Shown here piece by piece: positions 1 through 10,083 of a stretch of 64,000 nucleotides of DNA. A program made the translations under genes and the position numbers. Source of the DNA: Isoetes taiwanensis (taxonomy: Eukaryota; Streptophyta; Lycopodiopsida; Isoetales; Isoetaceae); the NCBI GenBank assembly GCA_021234155.1, contig JAJEKV010000006.1, positions 7,102,435 through 7,166,434 of the forward strand, written 5' to 3'. The notes below the pieces were generated by a model, which worked only from the letters and a program-made list of their open reading frames with translations, made no database searches and was not told the origin of the DNA. The number at the start of each line of letters is the position of its first letter. The stretch's first letter is position 1.

Positions 1-106
1 GAGTCGACCGAGTGAAGGGCCGTTGTCTGCCTGAGCTAGGAATTGGTTGTCCTTGCTTTTTCCCACTAACTGCTTGCTGGCATGCAGGCGTATTCGAGTT
101 AGTTCA

Positions 107-787
107 GTGAGGGCAGCAACTGCAGCGTCTATACTTGCCTTCAATGGTTGCACATGAGAGCTAAGCTCATGGTGCTTCTTTGTGTGCTCTTTTTGTCATA
201 TGCTTCTACAATTCGTGCATGCAATGGCTACCTGCTTGTGAGCCTCAGCATACAACCGATTGCCTTGCAAGGCGTCTGTCTTTTGCAGCTCTCGAGTATC
301 ATGGTCTTCACGGGAGGAATCCTCTTTCAATTTCTGAGGCCTGGAGCCCATGTCGATGTCTCATGTCAATTTGCTCTTTATTGGTCCTTATTAGTTGCCC
401 CTTGGTCCTCTTAGTCATTTTAATTGAGCAAGCATTTTACTATATGGTGAGGGCAGTAACTGCAGCGTCTACACTTGCCTTCAATGGTTGTACATGAGAG
501 CTAAGCTCATGGTGCTTCGTTGTGTGCTCTTTTTGTTATATGCTTCTACAATTCGTGCATGCAATGGCTACCTGCTTGTGAGCCTCAGCATGCAACCGAT
601 TGCCTTGCGAGGCGTCTGTCTTTTGCAGCTCTCGAGTATCATGGTCTTCACGGGAGGAATCCTCTTTCAATTTTTGAGGCCTGGAGCCCATGTCAATATC
701 TCATGTCAAATTTGCCCTTTATTGGTCCTTATTGGTTGCCCCTTGGTCCTCTTAGTCATTTTAATTGAGCAAGCATTTTACTATATG
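107..787. repeat. Two-copy tandem duplication, unit about 340 bp
   Basis: Bases 107-446 and 447-787 are near-identical direct copies. Both start with GTGAGGGCAG(C/T)AACTGCAGCG and end with AAGCATTTTACTATATGG. They differ by scattered substitutions and a one-base insertion (CATGTCAATTTG against CATGTCAAATTTG). Short open frames are shared by both copies only because the DNA is duplicated; I see no protein family in them. High identity suggests a recent event. Confidence 0.92.
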
Positions 788-799
788 GAGTAATTTCCA

Positions 800-2510
800 A
801 CAAAATCCCTTTCATTTCTTCTTGCAGTTAGTTTGGCATTGCCTACTAAGCCTCATTGTCACTAATAAATACCTGCATAATTATGTAGACTCGATTCAAA
901 TTATAATACCTACATAATTTTGGTTTTCTATGGTTTGAGGACATGGACAATATGCTTCAAGTTCGCAAGATTACAGTGAATAAAGAACACCCAAATTCTT
1001 TGGAGTTTTTTGAGATACTGCATTGTTCAAGATGTATGGGATTGCCTAAAATGTATGGGATTATATTATTGTTCTATATGATCTATATTGATATGTGATG
1101 GGCTCACCATAGGTTCTTGTTATTTAAATGGGGGCTATCTTGGTGGGGGTCTAAGAATTGCATGAGATGGTATAGGGACTCCTTTGTTATTTTAGATGAG
1201 GATAGGCTTTGTATTCAGTCGAGTGTAATGCTTGTTAAAGGGTCAGGTTTGGCTAGGTTGGTATCTATAGACTTTAGTGGTTGTTGTGGGCAGCATTGCA
1301 TTACATTACATTACATAAGGCCTAGTGGGTAGTTCAGATTTTTTTTTTAGGGAGAAAGATAAACACTAACATTGCCATGGACCTTTTGAAGCTTGGTTCG
1401 AACTTGCATCGTAGCATTGATATAGTTTCAACATAAACCACTCCGCCATTTTTTAATATTATTTTGCTAATGTCACTCAAATTAGTCCACATAGGAATAG
1501 GTGTGGAAATATTGGGAAGTAATTATCGCTAAAAAAGAAGATATTTTAAGTAGTCATAGCAATTGTTATGTAGCACAATTATGGAATCTAATTGCGCAAA
1601 TATCATTCTACCAATAAAACAATAAATTGTTCTAACAAACTTATTGGCATACATGGATATTCTCCAAAGGTAAGCCAAGCTCACTATGCTCATTTTTCGT
1701 ATCAGGCCAAACTGCAGTTGACAGAGATTTAATTAGAACTTACTTGGGAATTTGACCACGAATTTGACAAGTGTTTTATTAGGACTTGAAGAAAAGTTTG
1801 CCTATGGTTGGACTAGATTTCATGGGGGATATCACATGCCCAGGGAATCTAACAAAGAAGGAAATCAAGCAACATACATCAAGCCAAAGTTTTCACCTCG
1901 TATATCTTGACACATGCGGATCGATGCTCCCTCCATACATCGTGCACTTGGGTTCGATCCTTAGGGGTGCATAGGGCGCTTGCTTCACCAAAAGAGCCAA
2001 ACAGAAGAACCAAAAGATGTATCACAGCATTGTCTATATGATTGTTATTAATAGGCCATGATACTACTAAAGAAGTTAGCTGATCTATTATTATTGCAAT
2101 TCAAACCCTCCTCAACCATTTAGAAAATTTTAGACAAATTGCATCAATAGTCTCAATAATGCAATCCTCCTTCAACAACACAGCACAAACTACAACAAAT
2201 GTTGTCTACAAAGAACTCTTACCGTAAACCAGGTATGCGTTTCACCCTTTAAAAAAACACACACACACACACTCCATTCCACTCCATGCCGACGATGTAG
2301 GCGGAGCACCTATGACTTACACCATAGATGCTCCCCGTACACCGTAGGCAATGCACCAATGGTCATATCTGGGTCCAATTTCCAGAGCTGCAATGAATAT
2401 TCATGAACATTGGAAAAAAAAAAACCCACTTCAACGGCCGCTGGCTCTGCCAACGCGTTAAATTCTTGTCCTCTTTAATCCATTTTCTCATTTTGAACTT
2501 TTTTTTGTAA
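800..2510. other. Intergenic AT-rich DNA, no gene seen
   Basis: No supportable coding region. The stretch holds a tRNA-like segment at 1385-1456 (listed separately), a perfect B-box-like GGTTCGATCC near 1951-1960 without a convincing A box, and a short (CA)n run near 2260. Otherwise I see nothing. Confidence 0.5.
1385..1456 (-). repeat. tRNA-like (Ser/Leu-type) SINE head or tRNA pseudogene
   Basis: Read on the minus strand, GGCGGAGTGGTTTATGTTG resembles the Pol III A box of class II tRNAs (GGCCGAGTGGTTAAGG). About 35 bases later, AGTTCGAACC matches the B box. The acceptor stem does not pair, so it is not a working tRNA. A tRNA-derived SINE head or old tRNA pseudogene is most likely. Confidence 0.4.
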
Positions 2511-2582
2511 TAATTATTTTACAGATGCTTCGAGCTGGTTGACAATGAAGCGTTTTTTTTTTCTTTTCCAAGTACAAATAAG

Positions 2583-2800
2583 AATAGAATAGAATAGAAT
2601 AGAATAGAATAGAATAGAATAGAATAGAATAGAATAGAATAGAATAGAATAGAATGTATTTTTATCGTCCATGGAGGTCAATTGGCCTATGAGACCCAAA
2701 CCAAGAGAGCAGCAACCATAAACTATCAGGATTAAAAAACCCCCACCCCGAAGGGTTTTCCAAGGAAAAACCTTAATAGTAATAAGTATGTTGGTAGATT
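2583..2800 (-). mobile_element. Retroposon 3' end with (ATTCT)n tail, copy 1
   Basis: On the minus strand this reads a GGTTTTTCC..GGAAAACCC hairpin-like segment, then a conserved GTCTCATAGGCCAATTG..CCATGGACGATAAAAAT block, then (ATTCT)n to about 2583. The same order is present on the plus strand at 7520-7714 and in part at 22845-22935. A shared unique sequence followed each time by the same pentanucleotide array is the signature of a LINE or SINE 3' terminus that carries a short tandem repeat tail. The parent element is not identified. Confidence 0.65.
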
Positions 2801-3337
2801 GTACAATCATATAGGACAAATTCAATATTGCACCGGAGGATACAACAGAGTCCGTGTATCTATAAACTCCTGAAGATATGATCCCAACAAGCCCAAGCAG
2901 GTCATGGTCAACAACAGATGCAGTGGTTGGTCAGGCATAACTAACTGAACATACCATACCTGGCTATGATTGAATGTTGAGCAGATCTAAAGGGTATGGA
3001 ATTCATCCTCAACACTGACAGATCTTGTCCTAACGTGCTCCCGAGTCCATCGGGCTGTCTCAATGCGAAGGCGATGCGCACCCGTGCAAATGAAAGCTAT
3101 CAATCTGCACTTATTCATAGGCAAATGGGTGCGCAAATAGTGTTGTGGGCCTCGTGTGAGCCTGGGATTGACTTGCTGCCAATAGTGTGCCATCTTGACA
3201 TGCATCAGAGCATCTGCATCCCATAGCTTGGTAAGGAAATTTTATTCACCCATAGTTAGTCAAGCACACAAACACATTATAACTATACTTGCAGGATGCA
3301 ATACCACAATTTCATCATTGCAAATGAGAACGCAATC

Positions 3338-4025
3338 TTATCTTTGTAAAAACCTATCAAAAGGAAGGTATGTAAAAGAACATCAATTATGCAAACCAAA
3401 CAAATCCTCTCCAATACATTCTTAGAAGTTTGAATTGGATTACAACAGCTCCTAAAATTACCATCAGAAGTTTGAATTGCGTTACAATAGCTCCTAAGAT
3501 TATCATATGTACTTGGATTTCTACGGGGTGCAAGCACTTCCCCCGGGATTGCTCAAATGTTTCCCAGGAAGGTTTCCAAACTGTTGGAAGGCTATTTGGC
3601 TGAAATAGCACCTGATGCAAATCTCAAGCTCAACAAGTTCATAGCTCTTGCAGAATTAATCCCTGCACATGCCCGGCCAACTGATGACGGCATATACAGA
3701 GCAATTGATATATATTTGAAGGTACACTTTCCTTAGATAGCTCCTAAGATTATCATATGTACTTGGATTAATATGGTTCTTATCTTTGTAAAAGCCTATC
3801 AAAAGGAAGGTATGTAAAAGAACATCAATTGTGCAAACCAAACAAATCCTCTCTAATACATTCTTAGAAGTTTGAATTCGATTACAACAGCTCCTAAAAT
3901 TATCATCAGAAGTTTGAATTGCGTTACAATAGCTCCTAAGATTATCATATGTACTTGGATTAATATGGTGGAGTAGATAGCTCCTAAGATTATCATATGT
4001 ACTTGGATTAATATGGTGGAGTAGA
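3338..4025 (+). repeat. Direct repeats flanking an NPH3 exon, plus 46-bp tandem copies
   Basis: The segment from TTATCTTTGTAAAA..CCTATCAAAAGGAAGG to CTCCTAAGATTATCATATG (about 3338-3520) recurs at 3780-3960 at high identity. A sub-unit containing CTCCTAAGATTATCATATG and ACTTGGATTAATATGG occurs again near 3736-3775 and twice in tandem at about 3929-4025. Between the two long copies sits the unrelated NPH3 exon. The pattern could come from transposon-mediated capture followed by unequal exchange. Confidence 0.85.
3545..3721 (+). pseudogene. Orphan exon of an NPH3-domain (phototropin-signalling type) protein
   Basis: The plus-strand frame reads FPRKVSKLLEGYLAEIAPDA, then LKLNKFIALAELIPAHARP, then DDGIYRAIDIYLK, and ends exactly at a splice donor (AAG|GTACAC, 3721/3722). 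Known of the family: NPH3/RPT2 proteins are adaptors of CUL3 ubiquitin ligases in blue-light and auxin responses, and the run YLAEIA..L..FIALAE..P..AR..DDGLYRAIDIYLK is a hallmark of the NPH3 domain. The rest of the domain (next exon, BTB domain, coiled coil) is absent on both sides. The exon is flanked by direct repeats. The frame is intact, which suggests fairly recent capture, but as it stands this is a gene fragment. No start codon or promoter is assigned. Confidence 0.8.
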
Positions 4026-4130
4026 TCAAGTTATGAACTGCACCTAGAAAGCTAGGCAATTTCTTTAGATTTTATTTTATTTTTATCTTTTTTTAATTGA
4101 AGGATGTATTTCATTGATCATGCAACATCA

Positions 4131-4200
4131 AGTACACTAGCCAATCTCGAAGCCGTGACCTCGTATGGCAGGTTTAATGTCCTACCACTGGACCATGCAC
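4131..4200 (-). repeat. tRNA-Gly(GCC)-derived sequence
   Basis: On the minus strand, TGGTCCAGTGGTAGGAC matches the plant tRNA-Gly D-arm (GTGGTCTAGTGGTAGAATAG). CCTGCCATACG lies where CCTGCCACGG carries the GCC anticodon. GTCACGGCTTCGAGATTGG corresponds to the T-arm and B box. The acceptor ends pair poorly, so this is a SINE head or tRNA pseudogene, not a functional tRNA. It lies just outside the foldback element. Confidence 0.6.
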
Positions 4201-4261
4201 AGATTTGTTGAGAATTTTCTAGAAGGAGCACGAATCCATGGTTGAGCCACTTAGTGGACAT

Positions 4262-5448
4262 GGCAAATTTCAAGCGGTGCTTCGATCGGCTCCCGAAACC
4301 GACTCGAGCTGCCAACCGGGTTCGCCCAAGCGAACCCCAAAAATTCGCCCAGGCGAACCCGTCGGATTCGCCCAGGCAAACCCGCAATTGACGTGGCGGG
4401 GGCGTCGCGGGGGCGTCATGCCTGCGTGGTGATTGCTACCGGGTTCGCCCAGGCGAACCCCAAACCGGGGTTAGTATGGTTGGCTGGCAGGGCCGATGGC
4501 ATGGCAGAGAGCATGGCAGGCATTTATTGCGGGCCTGCCAGGTTCGCCCAGGCGAACCCACTGGCGCCAGATCTTTTTCCCAATCCTCCGCCTAGGCCCA
4601 TCATATCTTCTTTCTTGATCTTAGAAAAATACCCGAACTCCCTGTGCAATTTTTCAAATCCATGTTCTAAGAATCCAAACCCGATTTCTATTGCTAAACG
4701 GATCACAATGTGCAAGAAAAATATGACCGAGCTACGAAGAACAGGAAAAACGGAGTGATTCTGTGCTCGGATTGTGGAAAAAAGCTTCGGGATGACAGAT
4801 TTAAGCCCGAAAAGATCAAACCCAAGTAAGAAATTATTAGCTGGAGAGGAAATAGGCCATCCAAACACGTTGAGGAGTATCCATAGAGCCCAAAACGTTT
4901 GTTCTTGGTTCAACCCGTGGTGAACAGCTAAAGGACCAAGAATCGATAGAAAAAAGCCCAGAAACAGGCTTTTGAGCTTAAAACACAGCTGAATCCGGTG
5001 GGTGCCACGAGAAAAAAGCTAGAGCAGTTGGGGGCAGCATTTCGGGGGAGGATGGGGGGTCGGATTTGGGCGTAATGGGTCAGCGCCGGAGAAAAAGCGC
5101 AAGGATTTGAAGAGATTTTTTAGAATGGAAGGATTTTGAGAGACGAATTTGAAGCAGCACCGGATGTAGAGGCCCCGCCAGTGGGTTCGCCTGGGCGAAC
5201 CCGGCAGGCCCGCAATAAATGCCTGCCATGCTCTCTGCCATGCCATCGGCGCTGCCAGCCAACCGTACTAAACCCGGTTTGGGGTTCACCCGGTAGCAAT
5301 CGCCACGCAGGCATGACGCCCCCGCGACGCCCCCGCCACGTCAATTGCGGGTTCCCCTGGGCGAATTTTTGGGTTTCGCCCAAGTGAACCCGGTTGGCCT
5401 GACGAGTCAGTTTCGGGAGCCAATAAAGTGGGCGAATTTCAAGCGGAG
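4262..5448. mobile_element. Foldback element with about 280-bp inverted arms and repeated palindromes
   Basis: Left arm (about 4285-4568) and right arm (about 5180-5425) are inverted copies. They share blocks such as ATTTATTGCGGGCCTGCC, GGCATGGCAGAGAGCATGGC and CAATTGACGTGGCGGGGGCG. Arms carry repeated near-palindromes GGGTTCGCCCAGGCGAACCC (for example 4441-4460, 4541-4559, 5183-5202). A direct 16-bp repeat GGC(A/G)AATTTCAAGCGG lies immediately outside both arms (4262-4277 and 5431-5446), in the position of a target duplication. The 600-bp interior has no convincing gene. It fits a non-autonomous foldback or long-TIR DNA transposon of unknown superfamily. Confidence 0.75.
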
Positions 5449-5469
5449 TGAGAGTTTTTTATAGAAAAG

Positions 5470-7510
5470 TTGGCTAATTTTATTTTTTCCATCTATAATG
5501 GACCCTACTAAACCATAGTGTGAAAACTTTTAATACCATTTAAACATGCTTTTGGTGAAGTTCGTCCTTAAGGGCTACCCTATAGGGTGGATAAAGTTTT
5601 CTCTTTAACAATCATATTAGATAAACAATTGTTTTATACACCATATTATGTTATAACAACTTCCTAGATTTCCTTAACATGATATAAACACAAGGTTTCA
5701 TGAACACCAGGAGCTAGATATAAGAAATGTTTGCTAGCATTTTTTACATCCACTATATTCCAACTGGTCTGATGAGATGCACATGCAATAGCAAATGAAT
5801 ACGTCCTTACAAGAAAAGTTTGAGACCACAAGGAGCTCGATAACCCCAATGCAGTAGGCACTTATTTAATATTTCTTCTATTTATCCTTCCAAAATAATA
5901 TATTTATCAATTTGCATTTTAATCTGTTGCTTGCAACAAAATCTAACTAGTATTATACTTCAACCTCTGTACAAAAAAGAAGAAAATTAAAATTAAAGTT
6001 AAAATAGAAACAAAATAGATAAATAAAACAGAAACAAAAATTACAAAATTTGCGATCCTCCACAATTTACTATAGATCTGCTGGCATGAAAGGACAAATA
6101 TTAATCATTTAACGTCAGTTGTTGAAACAACCTGACATATGTCCCCCGTTGGTTGTACTTATCGCAGTCCTCGATAAACAGAATTCTTAAATTTCTCCAT
6201 GTGTTGACTTATGCATAAAGACATATGTTGCTTGAGACATCGCTATGAGATCTAGTATATGTGAGGGCATTATGCAGCGCCATCAAGAATAGTGTGTTGG
6301 GATATATGCAGATGTATATTTAATTGGGTTTATAGAGGGGTAGTTGAGAGGGGGATCAAGGATAATGATCCGAAATATCCATGTGCAAATTTCCACACAT
6401 TCAGATGCAATAATGAAAGGCAGAAACAAGGGAATATGTGGGAACCATCATGCCATAAATGTTGAGGCAAGATGCATTTGTTGGGGGGGTCTTATTACAC
6501 CAGGAGAACGCTTTTCAATCATCCACCATCTTGTTCTCTATACCCATATGTTATTCTTGGGAGAAACGAAGCTATCATGCTCGCCTCCAAAATGAAATAA
6601 CATAAAACAATTCAAACAATTCACATCCATATTGAACATAGTGCATTGCCACTAAAATAACATTAGCTTTGCTATCATCGAGGTATGCTTCCTCGATGGA
6701 CCAACTAAACCTAGAAAATGCAAACTATAAATAACATGTACGTGAGGAAACTTCTTTTCTCGATACTAATAAAAGCCTCACTTTCAAAGGATGTTTGTTG
6801 ATGTTTATGTCCAAATTCTAAATTTAATACCCTCTAAAGGTACAAAATAATCATATGCCATTTCTTTTTGCAATATATTAAACCATTCTTTTGCCTTTTC
6901 TTAGGACTTAGACATCCTTTTCAAGTCACAAAAAAGGTGATAGAAAACACAACAATGGATGATATTTTATGTGAATTCGTAACAAATGAAAGGTATATAA
7001 AAAGATGCAATATATTCTTGCTATTTGTTTTTCTCTTACCAACATCCCACTAAGCAACTAAGCAATAGGTTTAAGCGCTTAAGCTACATTGTATATTATC
7101 CATTTGGCTGCTATAGGTACATACACAATGGAATCAACTGCACATGATAGCCTATTTGCTAAATATAAATTTATAGCCTCGTCTTATCATGTGAAACAAC
7201 TTTTTTAATGAGATGCAAAGACAACGGATGCTAACCTATGAAATATATTGCAATATAATCAAGAAATAAAATGCATGATCGGATTAAAATAGCACTAACT
7301 TAAGATGAAATTGACCATTGCAACAAAAAGCTTAGGAATAACGGGAATGAACTACTCATCTCCATCTCATTGCTTTAAGGTTCAAATAAAAAAAAAAGGT
7401 TTTTTCCACAACTTCTCAGTGCACCATCTGTGCATGACTTGGCATTACACATACTTGAGGTTCTAGATAAACGTCTGCAATTACTGAGCCCTCAGTAGTC
7501 ATTATCTAAG
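5470..7510. other. AT-rich intergenic DNA, no gene seen
   Basis: Only short open frames without family resemblance are present. I find no repeat tail, tRNA-like head or splice-consistent coding run. Confidence 0.5.
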
Positions 7511-7519
7511 CTTGTCTAG

Positions 7520-7714
7520 TATCATCATTACTGCAAAGGTTTTTCCCTTGAAAACCTTTCGAGGCAGGGGTTTTTTAATCCTAGTAGTAATGATTGTACT
7601 AGCCCATTGTATGGGTCCCATGACCTATTGGTCTCTGTGGACGTTAAAAAAACTATACTATTCTATTCTATTCTATTCTATTCTATTCTATTCTATTCTA
7701 TTCTATTCTATTCT
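7520..7714 (+). mobile_element. Retroposon 3' end with (ATTCT)n tail, copy 2
   Basis: AAGGTTTTTCCCTTGAAAACC and GGGGTTTTTTAATCCTAGTAG are followed by GCCCATTGTATGGGTCCCATG, CCTATTGGTCTCTGTGG, then about twelve ATTCT units (7649-7714). It matches the copy at 2583-2800 read on the opposite strand. The shared body plus tail marks a retroposon 3' end, not a simple microsatellite. Confidence 0.7.
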
Positions 7715-7759
7715 ACTTTTAGCGAGCGTCCTATTTATCAACCACGGTCACGTTTGAAC

Positions 7760-9400
7760 AAAAAAAAAAAAATACACGAGGCTTTTGTGGACTTAAACAA
7801 ATTTTTTCATGAGTGTCATGTTAAAGCCACATCGAAGAAAAAAATGCACGGAGTTTTTTTTATTTCATGCTGGTTCAAACATGACCATGGTTGTTAAATA
7901 AGACGATCGTACTTTTAGATGCAAATTTACCATAAGGTGGTTTCCAATATCTCATGTAGCCTACATGATTGTGTACAATGTGTTTTAATTATTTGTACAA
8001 TAAAATACATGTCTCTCTCTTTCCCCCTCCATCCCTCCTTGCCACCCTCCCTCTCTAACTCTAGGCGATTGTGCAGGGGACTAGGACAAAAAATGTTACC
8101 TCATCTAAATGCATTGTTGGCACTTTTGTTGGCTTGGACACTATAATCACGAGCAAAAGGGCACGTCCAATGTGGCTCCAAAGAAAGATAAAAATAGTTT
8201 AACAAAGGAAGAGCTTCGGAGTTGAATCTGATGAGTCTGTTATAGTTCAGTTAGCAACAAAGGTGTAGATGCGGGTATGCTTGGTGCAAGTGCTGATGGT
8301 GATTTGGCTGTATCTGACAGGCTCTGCTGGATGAGGAAATCATAGTAGAAGTACGCGACTTCACATGCTATAGTTTCTACGACACTAAACGGCTTCTCTA
8401 GACCGTGGCATACGTGCCAATTCCTTATGAGGTGAGGCGATCTCATGCAAGGAAGTGTGACATATTCTATGGTTCAACTGAATAGGTAAGATGTGATGAG
8501 CATAATTAGCAACCTAAATATGCTCATGATGAAGCTGATGGAAACTCTAGATCAAATGCATAAAGAAACGGCAGTGAAACTGGATGTGCACTTCGTCCAA
8601 TTTTTAAAACTCTCAAATGGATTAACATATGTCCAACATATGAGGATGCTGTGATGGGTGCCATGAAGGGTACGCAAGTCTCTTTATAACTCCTATCAGA
8701 TTCATGTATTTTTTTTTATTGCTTTTTGTTGATATATAGCTCATATAGTTTTGTTGTGGCCAGATTTTGGGTTTTTAAGTTTTAGCCACCATGGGAAACC
8801 CGAGTTTGCTAGCTTCTGAGATGCGTTCTTTAAACATGGGTGCCTCAAAAGTACCAGAATATAATTTGTTGGCTATTCTTTGCCACTTGGCTAAATTTTG
8901 GATTTGATAATGGTTTCAAAAATTTTGAATATAACAAAAGTCTCAATAAATAAATAAAAATAAGCCAAATATAAAAGAAATTCCTCTTAGAATATCTGCA
9001 ACAAAATTTCAAGATACTTTCTTACTTTAACAAGGCTTTTGTAGTTTTAGTTCAATTTCAACAAAATTCTCAATAGAAGTCCAAAAGCTTTATAGGTTTG
9101 GCTAAAACCTTGCAAGGTTCGTGTGATGCGTGCCTCATATATCCAATTGAATGCTGCCAATAGGGCATGACATAAATATTGCTTCTTCTTCTTTTTAATA
9201 AACTTCATTCAAAGTATAATAATTAAGTAGAGGACTTTTATGTAACTATAGCCAAACCAAGTTTATGTTCCAAGATCTAGAAAGTTCTTAATTTCTTAAT
9301 TTATACTCTGAAAGTGGTAGATGGCGACTCTTCTTTGTGCATTTGCTGCGTCTCAATCTACTAAATAATTTTGACCTCCATCCTCTTGATTTTAACCCTA
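7760..9400. other. Intergenic DNA, no gene seen
   Basis: No supportable gene. Bases 9342-9409 resemble bases 13527-13594 on the far side of the pogo-like element (see findings). Confidence 0.45.
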
Positions 9401-9411
9401 CTTTGTTAGTA

Positions 9412-9429
9412 GGGGAGGCTGACCAACGA
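9412..9429 (+). repeat. Left TIR of the pogo-like element
   Basis: GGGGAGGCTGACCAACGA, preceded by TA. It is a perfect 18-bp inverse of 13497-13514; beyond 18 bp the two ends diverge. Confidence 0.93.
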
Positions 9430-10083
9430 CTGCGCACTTAAGACGCAAACTACAATAGTTAGATTTACATGCCGATTTTTAAGGCCGAAACTCGGCATCA
9501 GATGCACAACGTGATATCACGGCCGAACAATAGGTCTGAATCCCCTGATTTTTATACGACGTCAGGAAAGGATGGGCCAAACTTGAGAGTCTAGTGGTGC
9601 CATCGGGGCTGATCTTCCTGCCCCCTGTGCTCTGGTATGTCAATCCAGGGCTAGCCCATCTGCCCACCGAGGGCTGCCTTGAAGTCAGAATAAGGCTGCA
9701 ATGCATACCCATTGAGGGTGTTCAAGACTCAGATTTCAGCAATATTTTGGGATGATCCATTCTCAGACATACTTTTTACATACTTAATTCATACAATTGG
9801 ATCATGTTTAACTTGATTTGCATTAGAATTGTCTTGTGGGATAGCATTTGTTTAAACTATATTTCTGATAACTGTCAGACAATGTTCATGTTTCACACAA
9901 AAAATTACAAAATCCGGCTGAACCAATTCTCACAAAATTTCAGCCACTATTGCCACCTCAATCGTGTCCAGATGCAAGCAAGAATCTGCAAATGCAATTG
10001 TTCCAACATGTTAAGAATGTAAAGAGCCTAATATCTCAAACCAAAGAAAACTTTACCTTGAATGTATAGCATGAAAATGATGC

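Noticed and set aside
180-768. Four overlapping open frames in the first 800 bases as a tandem gene pair
   Set aside because: The frames are conserved only because the DNA is duplicated, and two different registers are equally open.
1945-1970. GGTTCGATCC B-box-like motif
   Set aside because: No A box or cloverleaf could be found around it; likely chance.
2583-2655. (AGAAT)n as a CRISPR-like or simple microsatellite array
   Set aside because: No spacers, and the shared flanking body with two other copies shows that it is a retroposon tail.
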